Assembly: GCA_946800325.1 (NCBI GenBank)
Contig: OX326959.1
Span: 16,522,862 to 16,586,861, forward strand
Length of the DNA: 64,000 nt
Reading direction: 5' to 3'
Source of the DNA: Luzula sylvatica
Taxonomy: Eukaryota > Streptophyta > Magnoliopsida > Poales > Juncaceae
This document shows positions 24,511 through 35,139 of this stretch, in pieces (position 1 is the stretch's first letter; each line of letters begins with the position of its first letter). A program made the position numbers and the translations under genes. The notes under the pieces were generated by a model. The model was not told the DNA's origin. It was given only the letters and a program-made list of their open reading frames with translations, and did not search any database.

Positions 24511-24660
24511 TTTTTTTTTTTTTGAGAAAAAAAAATAAGTAAATGGAGAAGCGTCGGTGGTCCTCCATCCATTGATGCAAATGTGACTTGAATCCACAAT
24601 CTCTCACAACATATGATTTGTGTGTCTCACGTCCAACCACTGGACCATGAATCCATTGAC
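24511..24660 (-). mobile_element. tRNA-derived SINE, perfect 13-bp TSD
   Basis: On the minus strand, box A-like TGGTCCAGTGGTTGGACG and box B-like TTGTGGATTCAAGTC precede a tail ending in a long A-run. The flanking repeat GTAAAATGTAACT is identical on both sides (24498-24510 and 24661-24673). This is one of the best-bounded SINEs in the window. Confidence 0.88.
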
Positions 24661-24673
24661 GTAAAATGTAACT

Positions 24674-25168
24674 GTCGGTAATTACATATTACACGCATGA
24701 AATTACAATGGCAATTTGTTTTCAATTGTAGCAAAAATAAAGAATTCAAGGACAATTTATTTAAACAAAATAATTGTGCAAACAATATTCAATTTTATCG
24801 GTTATGGTTAAAACAAAATGGATAAAATCAATCCAAGTCAATTCAGCAAGTTTCTTGACTTTTAAAAATAAAAAATAAGGAACAATTAATAAATGGAGAA
24901 GTGGATTCGAAACTTCCATTTTTATTTTTATTTTTTTTATGTTGATATAGTTATGAAACAATTCATACAACCATCCATATTATACGTATTTTTAATTAAG
25001 TTAATCAAAAGTTTAATTAATTATACACAAAGAGCCAATCAAATAGCTTCATTAATTGCAAACAAAAAACCATGTACTGATGTACATATACTATTAATAA
25101 TTATACACAACTCGAAACCAGTTTATTTTCAAATTACTAATACAACAAGGAGTAGGAAACATGGTCAT
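24674..25168. other. 3' flank of the membrane protein gene
   Basis: AT-rich, with no further gene. The 3' untranslated region of the minus-strand gene at 25169-26095 presumably lies in the right part. Confidence 0.4.
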
Positions 25169-26095
25169 CTAAACTATATCATGAGTCGACAACTTGGAAT
25201 ACAAAGCCTTAGCACGAGCTTCTTCTTCGTAAGTTTGATTGCATTCATAATATAAAACCGTGACTGCCGAAATGTTGTATAAATCCAACACTTCTGCAAA
25301 AATCACAAGAATAATTCCAAGACTTATGGTAGAAATCATAGAACTAAAAGCGAACATCGAAATGATATAACAGAAACCAATCAGGTTCGAAAGGACGGCC
25401 GAAATAAGAATTAGGGCAAATATTTGCATTTTCTTCCCTTTCAAAAGCTTCATTGCATGTGAAATTGCGGCAAGACCGTACTTATCAGTTTCTATGACTG
25501 ATATTGCCACGCTCATAGACCAAATTATTGACAAATAGAGAATAACAAAAGTGGCGAGGAAAATTGAAAGGACCGTACAGATGGTTTTATAGCTTGTTGA
25601 GAAATATGTAACAATAAAAGAGTTAATCACGGCAAAAATGACAACATAAACTATGTCGAATAACGTAATAATAGATTGGGTAATTAAAGGGCCCTTAATA
25701 TTAGTCTTAACCTTTTGAAAGATTTCTTTTAAGGTTAAGATCTCTCCTAAATATATCGAGGAGAACGAGTAATAGGTGGGGATAGAGATAACGAAAGATA
25801 TTACAAATAGAAAGGAAAAATTTACCATTTGCAGAATTAAGAACTCTTTGGTATCCTTTCTTAGGGTGTTAACAAGGTTCATGAATTCAGGATTTGTTGG
25901 ATCCATGGTGGAGATCTCTTTCAATATTTCGATCATTTCAGAAGTGATATGATTGGTTAATAGGAAGTTCAAAAGATAGAGAAAAGCACGAGAAATTGCG
26001 GAGATGAGAAAGAGAGGTGTAAAGAGTTTAGGGTTCTTTGAAGGAAGGATTAGAGCTTCAAATAGAAACTTGAAGATCGAGGAGGATTTGGCCAT
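25169..26095 (-). CDS. Multi-pass membrane protein of a plant-specific uncharacterised family
   Basis: A single-exon frame of 308 residues starting MAKSSSIFKFLFEALILPSK. Five to six hydrophobic segments are visible: about 24-45, 87-108, 138-165, 175-205 and two between 225 and 285. A conserved-looking tail (VLYYECNQTYEEEA) follows. The layout, a short N-terminal amphipathic stretch with LILPSKNPKLF, then membrane spans, then a Tyr/Cys-containing C-terminus, is that of a plant family often given only generic transmembrane-protein names; its biochemical role is unknown to me. The ATG used is the first in frame, and the gene runs alone on the minus strand. No signal peptide cleavage site is evident. 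Confidence 0.8.
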   Translation of the reverse strand: MAKSSSIFKFLFEALILPSKNPKLFTPLFLISAISRAFLYLLNFLLTNHITSEMIEILKEISTMDPTNPEFMNLVNTLRKDTKEFLILQMVNFSFLFVISFVISIPTYYSFSSIYLGEILTLKEIFQKVKTNIKGPLITQSIITLFDIVYVVIFAVINSFIVTYFSTSYKTICTVLSIFLATFVILYLSIIWSMSVAISVIETDKYGLAAISHAMKLLKGKKMQIFALILISAVLSNLIGFCYIISMFAFSSMISTISLGIILVIFAEVLDLYNISAVTVLYYECNQTYEEEARAKALYSKLSTHDIV

Positions 26096-26257
26096 GGTGA
26101 TTCGTGACTAAGAAATTATGGTATTGGAATGCTCGTTGTTTATGATCATATATATTCAGAGGAGTTATATATGATTAAAACATTGAAAATATCAAAGTAC
26201 ACGACAAAGACTTGCAAAACATTTGGAAAATATCCATGTTGGACAGTCACACCACTA

Positions 26258-26288
<31 letters not shown>

Positions 26289-26684
26289 TTGAATGGAAAC
26301 ACCACTAAAATTTTGAATTGTAGCTTTCAGAAGGAGAATGAAAAGAAAAGATGAGTATAATTGCGAAAATGACATTCCCAAGTCCACGTTCCAAGTCTCA
26401 GCTAATCCGACAGATTAGTCAGACATTTGCAAACAAAACCATCAATTTTTAATAAACTAGAAGGTATACCATAATCTTTTATATTTGCATTGTCTTAAAT
26501 TTTTGTTGGTAATCATAATTTCGAATTATCGCAAATAATATTTCACATATATAATTGTACATATTATTTTGTCTTTTTCCAAAAGTACAGAGGAAATTAT
26601 TTCATTTACAGAATAGACATGATATGTCTTGTAATTTTTTGTAAGAATACTCTTAATATTCTCATTATGAACCAATATGTGATA
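26096..26684. other. Promoter side of the membrane protein gene; poly-T run
   Basis: A T-run of about 28 bases lies at 26263-26290. No TATA box could be assigned with confidence, and no other gene was recognised. Confidence 0.35.
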
Positions 26685-28397
26685 TCTATACTATATACTA
26701 ATTCAAGGGGATTTGCAGCCCCCTGGTGCAGCCACGTCACCAGGGACCTATTCGTAAAAAAAAAATATTTTTTTTACATTTTGGTCCTTTTTTATTTACA
26801 ATTTGGTCCTTTTTTTAAAAAAAAATTTACATTTTGGTCCTTTTTTCCTTACATTTTAGTCCTTTATATTTGCATTTTGGTCCTTCGAGTTTTAATATTC
26901 ACATTTTGGTCCAGCGTCCTCAAATTGGTCCTGTTTTTTAAAAAAAATTACATTTTGGTCCTTTTTTATCACATTTCGGTCCTTTATATTTGCATTTTGG
27001 TCCCTCGAAGTTTTAAAATTTACATTTTGGTCCTTTTTTCGAAAAACAATTACATTTTGGTCCTTTTTTTTTAAATATTTATTTTATATTTGGTCCTTTT
27101 TTATTTACAAATTGATCCTTTTTTCGAAAAACAATTACATTTTGGTCCTTTTTTTTATATTTTGGTCCTTTATATTTGCATTTTGGCCCTTCGAAGTTTT
27201 GAAATTTACATTTTAGTCCAGGGGCCTCAAATTGGTCCTATTTTTTTAAAAAAATTATATTTTGGTCCTTTTTTCACATTTTGGTCCTTTATATTTGCAT
27301 TTTGGTACTTCGAAGTTTTAAAATTTACATTTTGGTTCTTTATTATTTTTCTTGAAAAACTAAAATAAAATTATAATAAGTTGAACAATATTAATAAAAG
27401 AACATCTTGCAAATATTTAAAAATAAAATATCACAAAACTATTAAAAAATACATAAAAAGAAAACTAACATAAAAAATAGATGTTTAAATAGATATTTTC
27501 TATGAATATATTCGCAAGATGTTTATTTATTATCATTTAATGTTAGTTTTTTTATGAATAAAGAATGTAATATTAAAATTATATAAACAAAATATGTAAT
27601 AATTTAAATTTTTTTAAATCACTACGTGTTAAGAAGTGTTTATGAATTTTCTTAAAATTAATAAAAAATAACAAAAATAAGTTTTAATTATTACATATGA
27701 GATTTGGAGGGTATTTTGGGAAAAAAAAAATTAATATCATCCATAAGGAGTATTTTAAAATAAAAGTTTGGGAAAGAATTTTTTTTTTTTGGAGTTTACG
27801 AAAAGATAGAGAATTTTTTATAATATCCAAAAAAAAATTAGGGGGTTAAAAATATACCAAATCATGGATGTGCGAATAATCATGACATAATTTAAATTAA
27901 AGGTTCGAACGAAACGGTTAGCGATGACATCGTCAAACTTTGTTGTTGGCTGACCACACAAAGGACGAAAAATATTTGTGCTAAATATGTAGCGAAATTA
28001 AGGATTTGTGAAATTAAAAACACTCTTTTTTTCAGCAATGTTTTCTGAACTATTATGTTCTTAATAAATTTCATGACGACTCATTCGTTCTTTTTCCTTA
28101 TTTTACTTATGAAGTATAAAATATAGATAATTTTTTTAGCAAACGATTTTTGCTACAAAATATTCACTCACACAAAATATTTTCTGAACTATTATTTTAC
28201 TTATTCAAGAAATCCGGCTCTTAAAATATTCAAACGATTTTTGCTACAAAATTTCACTCGCACACAACACACTAAATTACACATATAATAATGATTACAA
28301 AAAGAAAGTCACATACACAAAATGAACAACAATTTTTTTCAACTACATTACTTATAAACCCGAACAGCCCCGCGCAATTGCGCGGGGGTAATGCTAG
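26685..28397 (+). mobile_element. Non-autonomous Helitron with complete termini
   Basis: It starts TCTATACTATATACTA after an A, a typical Helitron 5' end. It ends with a perfect hairpin (CCCCGCGCAATTGCGCGGGG), then GTAATGCTAG before a T, with CTAG at 28394-28397. Length is 1713 bp. Inside are a CACGTCACCAGGGACC block, a minisatellite (26765-27340), an AT-rich palindrome and a segment reading ATGGATGTGCGAATAATCAT that also occurs, inverted, at 12.4 kb. No Rep/helicase gene is present. Confidence 0.85.
26765..27340. repeat. Minisatellite, TTTACATTTTGGTCCTTTTT units
   Basis: The reverse complement of the unit in the 13.2-14.0 kb array. Units of about 20 bp are broken by a higher-order phrase TTTGCATTTTGGTCCTTCGA that recurs at about 110-130 bp intervals. 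Phe/Leu-rich ORFs here are repeat artefacts. Confidence 0.85.
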
Positions 28398-28559
28398 TTT
28401 AATATATTTTGAAACGTTAATTCTTTTATTTTATGGGAATATAAATGTCAGTTCATTAGTCTAGGAGACAAATATATGTATTATACTATAAGAAAGTTCA
28501 TTATATTGTATTTTGCATGATTTTATAATATTAATAAATATGATGTTATTTAATTTTGT

Positions 28560-28700
28560 AACTAACACATTTTTATGTGATTTTTTAAATGTAGCAAATA
28601 GAATAAAAAGAGAAAAAATTTGTTTACTGATAGTTTCGAACCTAGATTCTACATAGTCTCTTACCATCTGAGCTAAGTGACACACACTCATGCTTCTTTA
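28560..28700 (-). repeat. tRNA-like / SINE-like module
   Basis: On the minus strand a good box A (TTAGCTCAGATGGTAAGAG) and box B (GGTTCGAAAC) lie about 35 bp apart. No acceptor stem pairs, so it is treated as a SINE head or tRNA relic. Confidence 0.5.
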
Positions 28701-28739
28701 GGAAAGACCAAACATGCTGGAGTGAACCCAAATAAAAAA

Positions 28740-29036
28740 GAGGCCATTTACTGTACCCCATATGCATTTGGGGGTTGCCGATATCCTATCCATCTTTCAA
28801 AAATTACCCCACTCGATTAACCATTAATTGAATTACTTGTTAATTGAATTAATGAATTATTAGGTACTTATAGTAGGTGTTAATTACATTCGAATTAATT
28901 GTTAATTCGAAACATTAATTAATCTAGTGAAAAAGTGGGGTGTAAATTGGAGCAAAGAATTAACCTCCAAACCCATGCTGATGGCATCGTTGAAGTTGAA
29001 GTGGTGATGGGTTTGGGGGGCAAGGTATAATTTCCC
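28740..29036. mobile_element. Mutator-like MITE, perfect 9-bp TSD
   Basis: The ends GAGGCCATTTACTGTACCCC and GGGCAAGGTATAATTTCCC are asymmetric inverted termini, flanked by AATAAAAAA (28731-28739 and 29037-29045). The centre is rich in TTAATT. The same family, with the same two end types, is at 34235-34515. Confidence 0.75.
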
Positions 29037-29045
29037 AATAAAAAA

Positions 29046-29270
29046 TTGCATCCAACTGCGCTAGGAACTGGATGTGATAAGGATCTCCTGGATGCAAACC
29101 GAGTGAGCTACCAACTGGGCTAAACGAATTTTGTGACATGTTTGTGATTTTTTCTATATCGGAGTGTTAAAACTTATGCATTCAAAATATGTGAGATGTG
29201 GGTATCGAACCTGCGACCTCCAGCCTCACGCTAACAGGTTAAACCAACTGCACTTGCTCACCTTTGTGAT
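29046..29270 (-). repeat. Two further tRNA-like modules
   Basis: On the minus strand one module reads TTTAGCCCAGTTGGTAGCTC (about 29110-29130). The other reads GTGCAGTTGGTTTAACCTG with box B GCAGGTTCGATACCC (about 29190-29260). Both resemble SINE polymerase III heads. Their ends were not resolved. Confidence 0.45.
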
Positions 29271-29348
29271 ATTATTCAGTGTTTCATGTATTTATTGAAT
29301 TGCGCCACGTGTCAGCACATGATTCTTCATTGAGCATTAAAAGAAGTA

Positions 29349-29400
29349 CTAGCAAAACCCTCACGCATATGCGCGAGCCATTTTGAACTTTGTTTCGAAT
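29349..29400 (-). mobile_element. Helitron 3' terminus, minus strand
   Basis: The minus strand shows the hairpin GCTCGCGCATATGCGTGAG, then GGTTTTGCTAG followed by T; CTAG is at 29349-29352. The matching 5' end was not found. Confidence 0.5.
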
Positions 29401-29508
29401 TGAACTACTACACATTTTGCATTTTAGACTAATATATACCATTAATAACATCCAGTCTTCATAATTGTTCTTGTGAGCAAAATTAAACATCATAAAAGTT
29501 CAAATAAT

Positions 29509-29667
29509 GTCCATCGCCCCATAACCCAGTTAGTTGAGTGTTTGACACAATAAAACCACATGTTGAAAAGGTTATGGGTTCGTGTCCCATGGGCATTATA
29601 TAAAAAAATTATATAAGTACCAGTAGCAATAATTGACCGTTTGTTGGGTGTCATTCAAAAAAAACAA
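29509..29667 (+). mobile_element. tRNA-derived SINE, perfect 15-bp TSD
   Basis: Box A (TAACCCAGTTAGTTGAGTG) and box B (GGGTTCGTGTCCC) are followed by a 3' part ending TTGGGTGTCATTC and an A-rich tail. The target duplication AAAAGTTCAAATAAT is identical at 29494-29508 and 29668-29682. It is the only plus-strand member of the bounded SINEs. Confidence 0.9.
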
Positions 29668-29929
29668 AAAAGTTCAAATAATAGCATTGAAATAACATCA
29701 TGAAGATTCAAAATTTTGATTTGGAACCATATTAAAAAATAAAGATTTAAAACATGAGATTACATAAGTAAATTAATGTGGAATGATACACTGCATAAAT
29801 GGCTAATTTAGACAAACACCAGTACTGAATTTTCAAGGCACGTAAAAAACGAATTATACCCATAGTGATCAAAGATTAATGTAAGGATAAAAACAATTAA
29901 TTTTCCAAAAATTACAAAAGAAAGAAAAT

Positions 29930-31288
29930 GCTACATTTTGCTAAGCTCTTTTGGTGCCGCCTTTACAGGTAAAGCCGCATCTCTTTCCAGTGTTTCCACA
30001 TTATCAAATATTGAATGAAACGAAAATAAACATGTTAGATATACTTACTTTACATATTTGGGTGAAAAATAAATATAATAATTAGCAAATACGTCAATGA
30101 TCAGTGGCGGATCTTGACAAGATTCATTGGGGGGGGGCAAAATGAAAAAATGATTCTGAAATTACACTGTGCGATTTTTTTGGGGGGGCAAACAGTAAAT
30201 TTTACGCTGTTATACTGATAAAATACACCGAATCACTAGATATATATATTGTTTGGCGAAAATCTTGGGGGGGCGACCGCCCCCCGCGGCCCTCACTAAG
30301 ATCCGCCCCTGTCAATGATACGTCAAATATTGAATGAACTTCCAATGCACTATTTTTAGGCCTTTTCGTGGCACTGACTATATATATTATGATGCAAAAC
30401 AAATTACAGTTTAAATATAATTTTTTATTTGTTTCTTTATTTTATTTATATATAGTTCCAATAAAAATATCTCTGTTACCTCTCCTTGCATGGTCTGAGT
30501 GTGGGGCTCCAACTTATTTTTCTCCATTTGTTCAATCTTACGTTTTAATCTGTTAATCTCCTTTTCATGAGTCGAAAAATTCTTGTTGCCCTGAAAAATA
30601 CCAAAAATACAAAAATAAGCAAATAATTATCGTTTTTACTGTTTTTAATGTAAAAAAAATCTAACATTTGCATTTGCATAGCATCTTCGGCTTCTAATCT
30701 TCTTGATTTCCTGTTTCTAAATTTGTCCTCTGAAATTTATTCACAAAAACATATCATTTGAACCCTAATGTCAAGGACAATTTAGTGATATAATATGAGA
30801 AATGTTTTTAATAGAACTATATTGTAAAAAAAATTGACCATGTATAACCCTAAAAACCCCTGAAATGAACATATTTATCCGCAAAAAAAATCAGAAATTA
30901 ACGATCACTTCATTTTCTTCTCAATTGTCCATAATAAACCCTAAACCCAATACATTATCAATCAAAAGCTTCACACAAAACTGAAGATTTTTAAAATTGG
31001 AGATTATTTTTAATTATCAAGTTACCGATTCGATGCTGAATTTCTCAGTTCGTAGATGAGGTCCGAAAGCATCTCAGCTATCTTGTGTTGCACAAAACAA
31101 AATTTAAATTAAGAAACTTATAATGATGAATGTATTGAAATAAAAAATTTGAAACAGGAAACAAAATTTGAAATTTGAAATTTATATAATAACTTACTTC
31201 AAACAAACTATAAAAGAGATATGTGAAAAGGGCAACATGCTCATGAAAGGTCTCGGCTTGGACCAAAGTAGCCAATTTTAAGACAAAT
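29930..31288 (-). pseudogene. Candidate degenerate multi-exon gene, coiled-coil type
   Basis: Minus-strand blocks look coding and have good splice edges: 31288-31198 (LATLVQAETFHEHVALFTYL, donor GTAAGT), 31081-31026 (IAEMLSDLIYELRNSASN), 30729-30666 and 30590-30480 (EKEINRLKRKIEQMEKNK, 37 codons, CAG acceptor, GTAAC donor). Block lengths are mutually in phase, but in that phase 30729-30666 meets a stop; another frame of it reads RNRKSRRLEAEDAMQMQM. I do not recognise the family; the Lys/Glu heptads suggest a coiled coil. The minus-strand segment ETLERDAALPVKAAPKELSK (about 29940-29998) may belong to it. It could be a decayed gene, or a live one that I have spliced wrongly. Confidence 0.35.
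30102..30311. mobile_element. hAT MITE, perfect 8-bp TSD
   Basis: The ends are CAGTGGCGGATCTTGA and its near-complement TAAGATCCGCCCCTG. The flanking repeat TCAATGAT is identical at 30094-30101 and 30312-30319. The interior has runs of eight or seven Gs and a GC-rich CGACCGCCCCCCGCGG block. The element is 210 bp. Confidence 0.88.
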
Positions 31289-31555
31289 CTAATAGTTTAC
31301 AAGCAAAAATGTTACAAAACTTGCATAAATTTTATAGTTAAAACGACGTCTAGTATATTTTAACCACTTTTAGTAATTTGCATTATATTTTGCCTTTCCT
31401 TAATTTATCATGCATGTATATGTATTTTATTCCTAAATGTACTTAACGGTATATTTTTTCAAATTCAAACATACATTTCGGGAAAAAAAAATGCTATCAA
31501 ATTATGTGTATTTTACTATTTTATATTCATTCATGACAGTTAGAAAAAAGATATT
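31289..31555. other. Intergenic, nothing recognised
   Basis: AT-rich spacer between the coiled-coil candidate and the Harbinger-like element. Confidence 0.35.
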
Positions 31556-33047
31556 GGGCATGTTTGATTTGAGGGATTTAGGTGGAGATGTATTTCAAAA
31601 TACGGGATAAGCTCGAAATTCTTTGTTTGATTTGGTGTATTTGAGGGTGGAGATGGATTTGAGGGTGGATGGTGAAATACACCAAAAATTTTGGTATTTC
31701 AAAATTGGATAAGCTATATCCATGGATTTCATTATAAAATTATTTTTTCAAAATATATAAATAAATAATGATAAATATTATATTATATTATATTATAAAA
31801 TAATAATATAATATTATATACTATTATATAATGTAATATTATTTAATATAATATATTATAAAAATAATATAATATAAAATAATACAATGTAATATAATAA
31901 TATAATATAATATAATATATATAAAATAATAAAAAAAATATAATCATATGTATTATATGAATATAATATTATATAATTTAAATATTATATTATATATATA
32001 TTAGAGTATAATATAATATAATATAATACAATATAATATAATATAATATAATAATAATACAAAATAATATAATTAATAATAGTAATAATAATATAATATA
32101 ATACAATATGATAATAATAATAATGATAATAATAATAATACTAATATAATATAATATAATAATATATTAAAGTATAATATAATATATATAAAATAATAAA
32201 AAATATAATCATATGTATTATATGAATATAATATTATATAATTTAAATATTATATTATATATATATTAGAGTATAATATAATATAATATAGTATAATACA
32301 ATATAATATAATATAATAATAATAATACAAAATAATATAATTAATAATAGTAATAATAATATAATATAATATAATACAATATGATAATAATAATAATAAT
32401 ATAATATAATATAATAATATATTAAAGTATAATATAATATATATAAAATAATAAAAAATATAATCATATGTATTATATGAATATAATATTATATAATTTA
32501 AATATTATATATGAATATAATATTGTATAATTTTAATATTATATTATATATATATTAGAGTATAAATATAATATAATATAGTATAATACAATATCATATA
32601 ATATAATAATAATAATAATAATATAATATAATATACTTTAAAACAAAATATAATATAAAATAATATCATATAAAACAAAATAATATTATATAATATAAAT
32701 ATAAAATAATATAATATAAAATAATATAAATAGTATAATATCATATAATATAATATTAAACAAGGTAATATTAAATATAATACTATAATATATATTGTAC
32801 AACAGTATAATATAATACACAATAACATAATATAATATACAATAATATAGTAATATAATAAATGATATACATTAAAATATTAAAATCATGGATTTTTGTA
32901 CCAACAATCAAACAAAGGATTTGATATATATGGATTACCAAATACAACAAATCAAACAACTCACATGGATTATCAAATACATGGATAGTAAAATACATGT
33001 ATTTCACATATCCATGTACATCAAAATCCCTCAAATCAAACATGCCC
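31556..33047. mobile_element. PIF/Harbinger-like element filled with AT satellite
   Basis: The terminal inverted repeats GGGCATGTTTGATTTGAGGG and CCCTCAAATCAAACATGCCC are perfect for 20 bases. They are flanked by ATT on both sides (31553-31555 and 33048-33050), a 3-bp duplication like Harbinger or Tourist elements although the usual target is TTA/TAA. More subterminal pairing is visible (GGTGTATTTGAGG versus CAAATACAACAAATC). The interior (31757-32880) is low-complexity AATATAAT sequence with no transposase. Confidence 0.75.
31757..32880. repeat. AT-rich satellite, 260-bp higher-order period
   Basis: A block with ATAATCATATGTATTATATG and ATTATATATATATTAGAGTA recurs at about 31940, 32200 and 32460, giving three copies spaced about 260 bp. 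Between them are AATAT/AATAATAAT runs. Composition is nearly pure A+T. Confidence 0.8.
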
Positions 33048-33073
33048 ATTGTATTCCTCCATTGCATTGCTTG

Positions 33074-33918
33074 TAGGGGGTAAACAGTTCGGGTATTATC
33101 CTAAATATATAGATCCGAATAAAATTATCCGGATCCAATCCGGATCCGAATCCAGTATTCAAAATATGGGGAGTTCTATGATAGACCCATTTTCTTATCA
33201 TGAACCTATTTTAAAAAAAAAATCGAATATTTGTTAAATAATGATTTTTTTTGTAAGATTCTAGTGTATATTTATCATCTAATGTTATCCAAAACATAAA
33301 TTTTGTATAATTAATTAATAAATAGCTAAATTTCTTAAAATAATTTTTTGAAAATAGGTCCATGATAAGAAAATGAGTCTAGCATGGAACTTCCCTCAAA
33401 ATATTATCCGGATTTGAATCCTCATACTATCCGGATCCGAATAACTATAAAAATGGATACTCGTTTTTTATAATTTATTTTACATTTAAATTGTTATGAT
33501 TTCATGGACCTAATAAAAATATTCATAATCTATAAACCAATTTCATTTAAAAAATATATATAAATCTATTTTCAAGATATTTCTAAATCCTAAAATAATT
33601 TCCCTTTTTTCCAAGAGTTTTCATCTCCCTCTCTTTTCTTTTTCAAATTTCATGAGTGATTTTATCTGAAAAACAAAATATGATGTACTATTAAAATATT
33701 ATTTTAATTTTAATTTTATTTGAATGTCAAAAATAAAATAAATAATTATGTTACGTATTAAATATCCATTTTAATTATTCAATATTTTTTTATCGTATTC
33801 GTATCCGACTATATGTGAATCCGTTTAATATCCAAACCATATCCGTATCCGAAAAATTATGGATTTGAATCTGGTAATGACCACTATCCGAACCGGATCC
33901 GAACCGTTTACGCCCCTA
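33074..33918. mobile_element. hAT-like element split by a nested MITE
   Basis: The termini TAGGGGGTAAACAGTTCGG and CCGAACCGTTTACGCCCCTA are inverted repeats, with GGATCCGAAT-type subterminal motifs like those of the 3.0-kb hAT element. The flanks show no 8-bp duplication, so this copy is old or rearranged. A MITE sits inside at 33168-33396. Confidence 0.65.
33168..33396. mobile_element. MITE nested in hAT-like element, perfect 8-bp TSD
   Basis: The element is a 229-bp relative of 8687-8918, starting GGGGAGTTCTATGATAGACC and ending with the near-complement ACTTCCCT. The repeat CAAAATAT flanks it at 33160-33167 and 33397-33404. Removing the MITE and one repeat restores a continuous GGATCC-motif stretch of the host element. 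Confidence 0.85.
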
Positions 33919-34234
33919 GCTCCATGTCAAGTAATGATACAATCACAATTTTTTTTCTCCGATTTTTTAGTCACACGACAGGCGTTGAATTAGTAAAAAT
34001 TAAATAAATATAATCTCCAAATCAATAGTGGATTTTCACGTAACATAACGAGTGAGTATAAATTTAAAAAGATTATAAATTATAAATTATAAAAAAAAAA
34101 TTGATTTGAATATATATATAAAAATAAAATTAGGCAAAACAAAATAAAGTCAAGAGTTGGGAATGGGCGACCCTGGCGTTTTGTTTTTCAGCCAGGCGAT
34201 ATTATGACACCCTTTTTATGTGTATGTTGCAGAA

Positions 34235-34515
34235 GGGAAATTATACTATGTCCCTCAAATATTCACCAAATTTTCTCCACAATAGTAATTCATGATTAAT
34301 TCATGAATTAGTATTTTGGATTAACGATTAATTTATAATTATTTATTTTTAATTACTTCGAATTAATCATCAATTGATATGGACCTTAATTATATATTAA
34401 AATTTTAATAATCATGAATTAATCGTTAATTCAAAATACTAATTCATGAATTAATCATGAATTATTATTGTGGAAATTTTTTTGTGGATATTCGAGGGGC
34501 ACAGTAAATAGCCTC
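34235..34515. mobile_element. Mutator-like MITE upstream of the kelch gene, 9-bp TSD
   Basis: The ends GGGAAATTATACTATGTCCC and GGCACAGTAAATAGCCTC are inverted termini. They are flanked by GTTGCAGAA at 34226-34234 and 34516-34524. Its interior is a near-palindrome of TTAATTCATGAATTA phrases. It lies about 500 bp before the kelch transcript's 5' UTR intron, possibly in the promoter. Confidence 0.85.
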
Positions 34516-35020
34516 GTTGCAGAATAGCTTTTCAGAGTATCAGTTTTCTGTGTGTTCAAAAGACTATCTACTTTTCCCCTGTAATAATTACACTTCTCTT
34601 GTCCCTTTCTCTTTGCCCTTTTCTTTCTCTTCTAATTTTATTTTCTGGGCTTTGAATCTGTGCTCAAAAGATCCATCTTTTTCCTTCAAATGTTGAAATC
34701 TCTACCGTCCTTTTCCCATTTGTTCCCTTGATTTCTTCTAAATTTGTTCTCCAGTCCAACTACTCCACTTATTTCAGTGCCTTCGCCATGACTGAAGCTC
34801 AACAGTGCCATTGTCAATCCGTCGCTTTGTTTTTCCCCGAAGTAATGAAATCTCTCGTCTTTTTCTCTTCGACCCCTTTGATTTCTTCTAATTTGTTTTG
34901 CTGCCTAGCTGTTCTATTTCATTTTTATATTTAGTTTTAAATCGATGTAAATCTCAATGCAGCTTTGTTGAAGCCTTCTGTTCTCCATTGGTGTTCGAGT
35001 AGATTTATTAATCTGACGAG

Positions 35021-35125
35021 GTAAAATGTGAAGCCCATTTTTCAATTTTATTCTACCCATTCTTTGTTTGAATCAAAGATACTGAGTTTTCTCTCAGTTT
35101 GTTCACCTTCTGTGTTAATTCGCAG
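35021..35125 (+). other. Probable 5' UTR intron of the kelch gene
   Basis: Donor GACGAG/GTAAAA at 35021 and acceptor TTCGCAG ending at 35125 bracket a 105-bp T-rich intron just before the start codon at 35140. No cDNA evidence is available here. Confidence 0.5.
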
Positions 35126-35139
35126 AGAAAATTGCAAAA

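Noticed and set aside
26619..27368. 151- and 92-residue hydrophobic ORFs
   Set aside because: Same minisatellite artefact in another Helitron.
32255..32828. Tyr/Ile/Leu-rich ORFs
   Set aside because: Produced by AATAT satellite sequence without stops in one frame.
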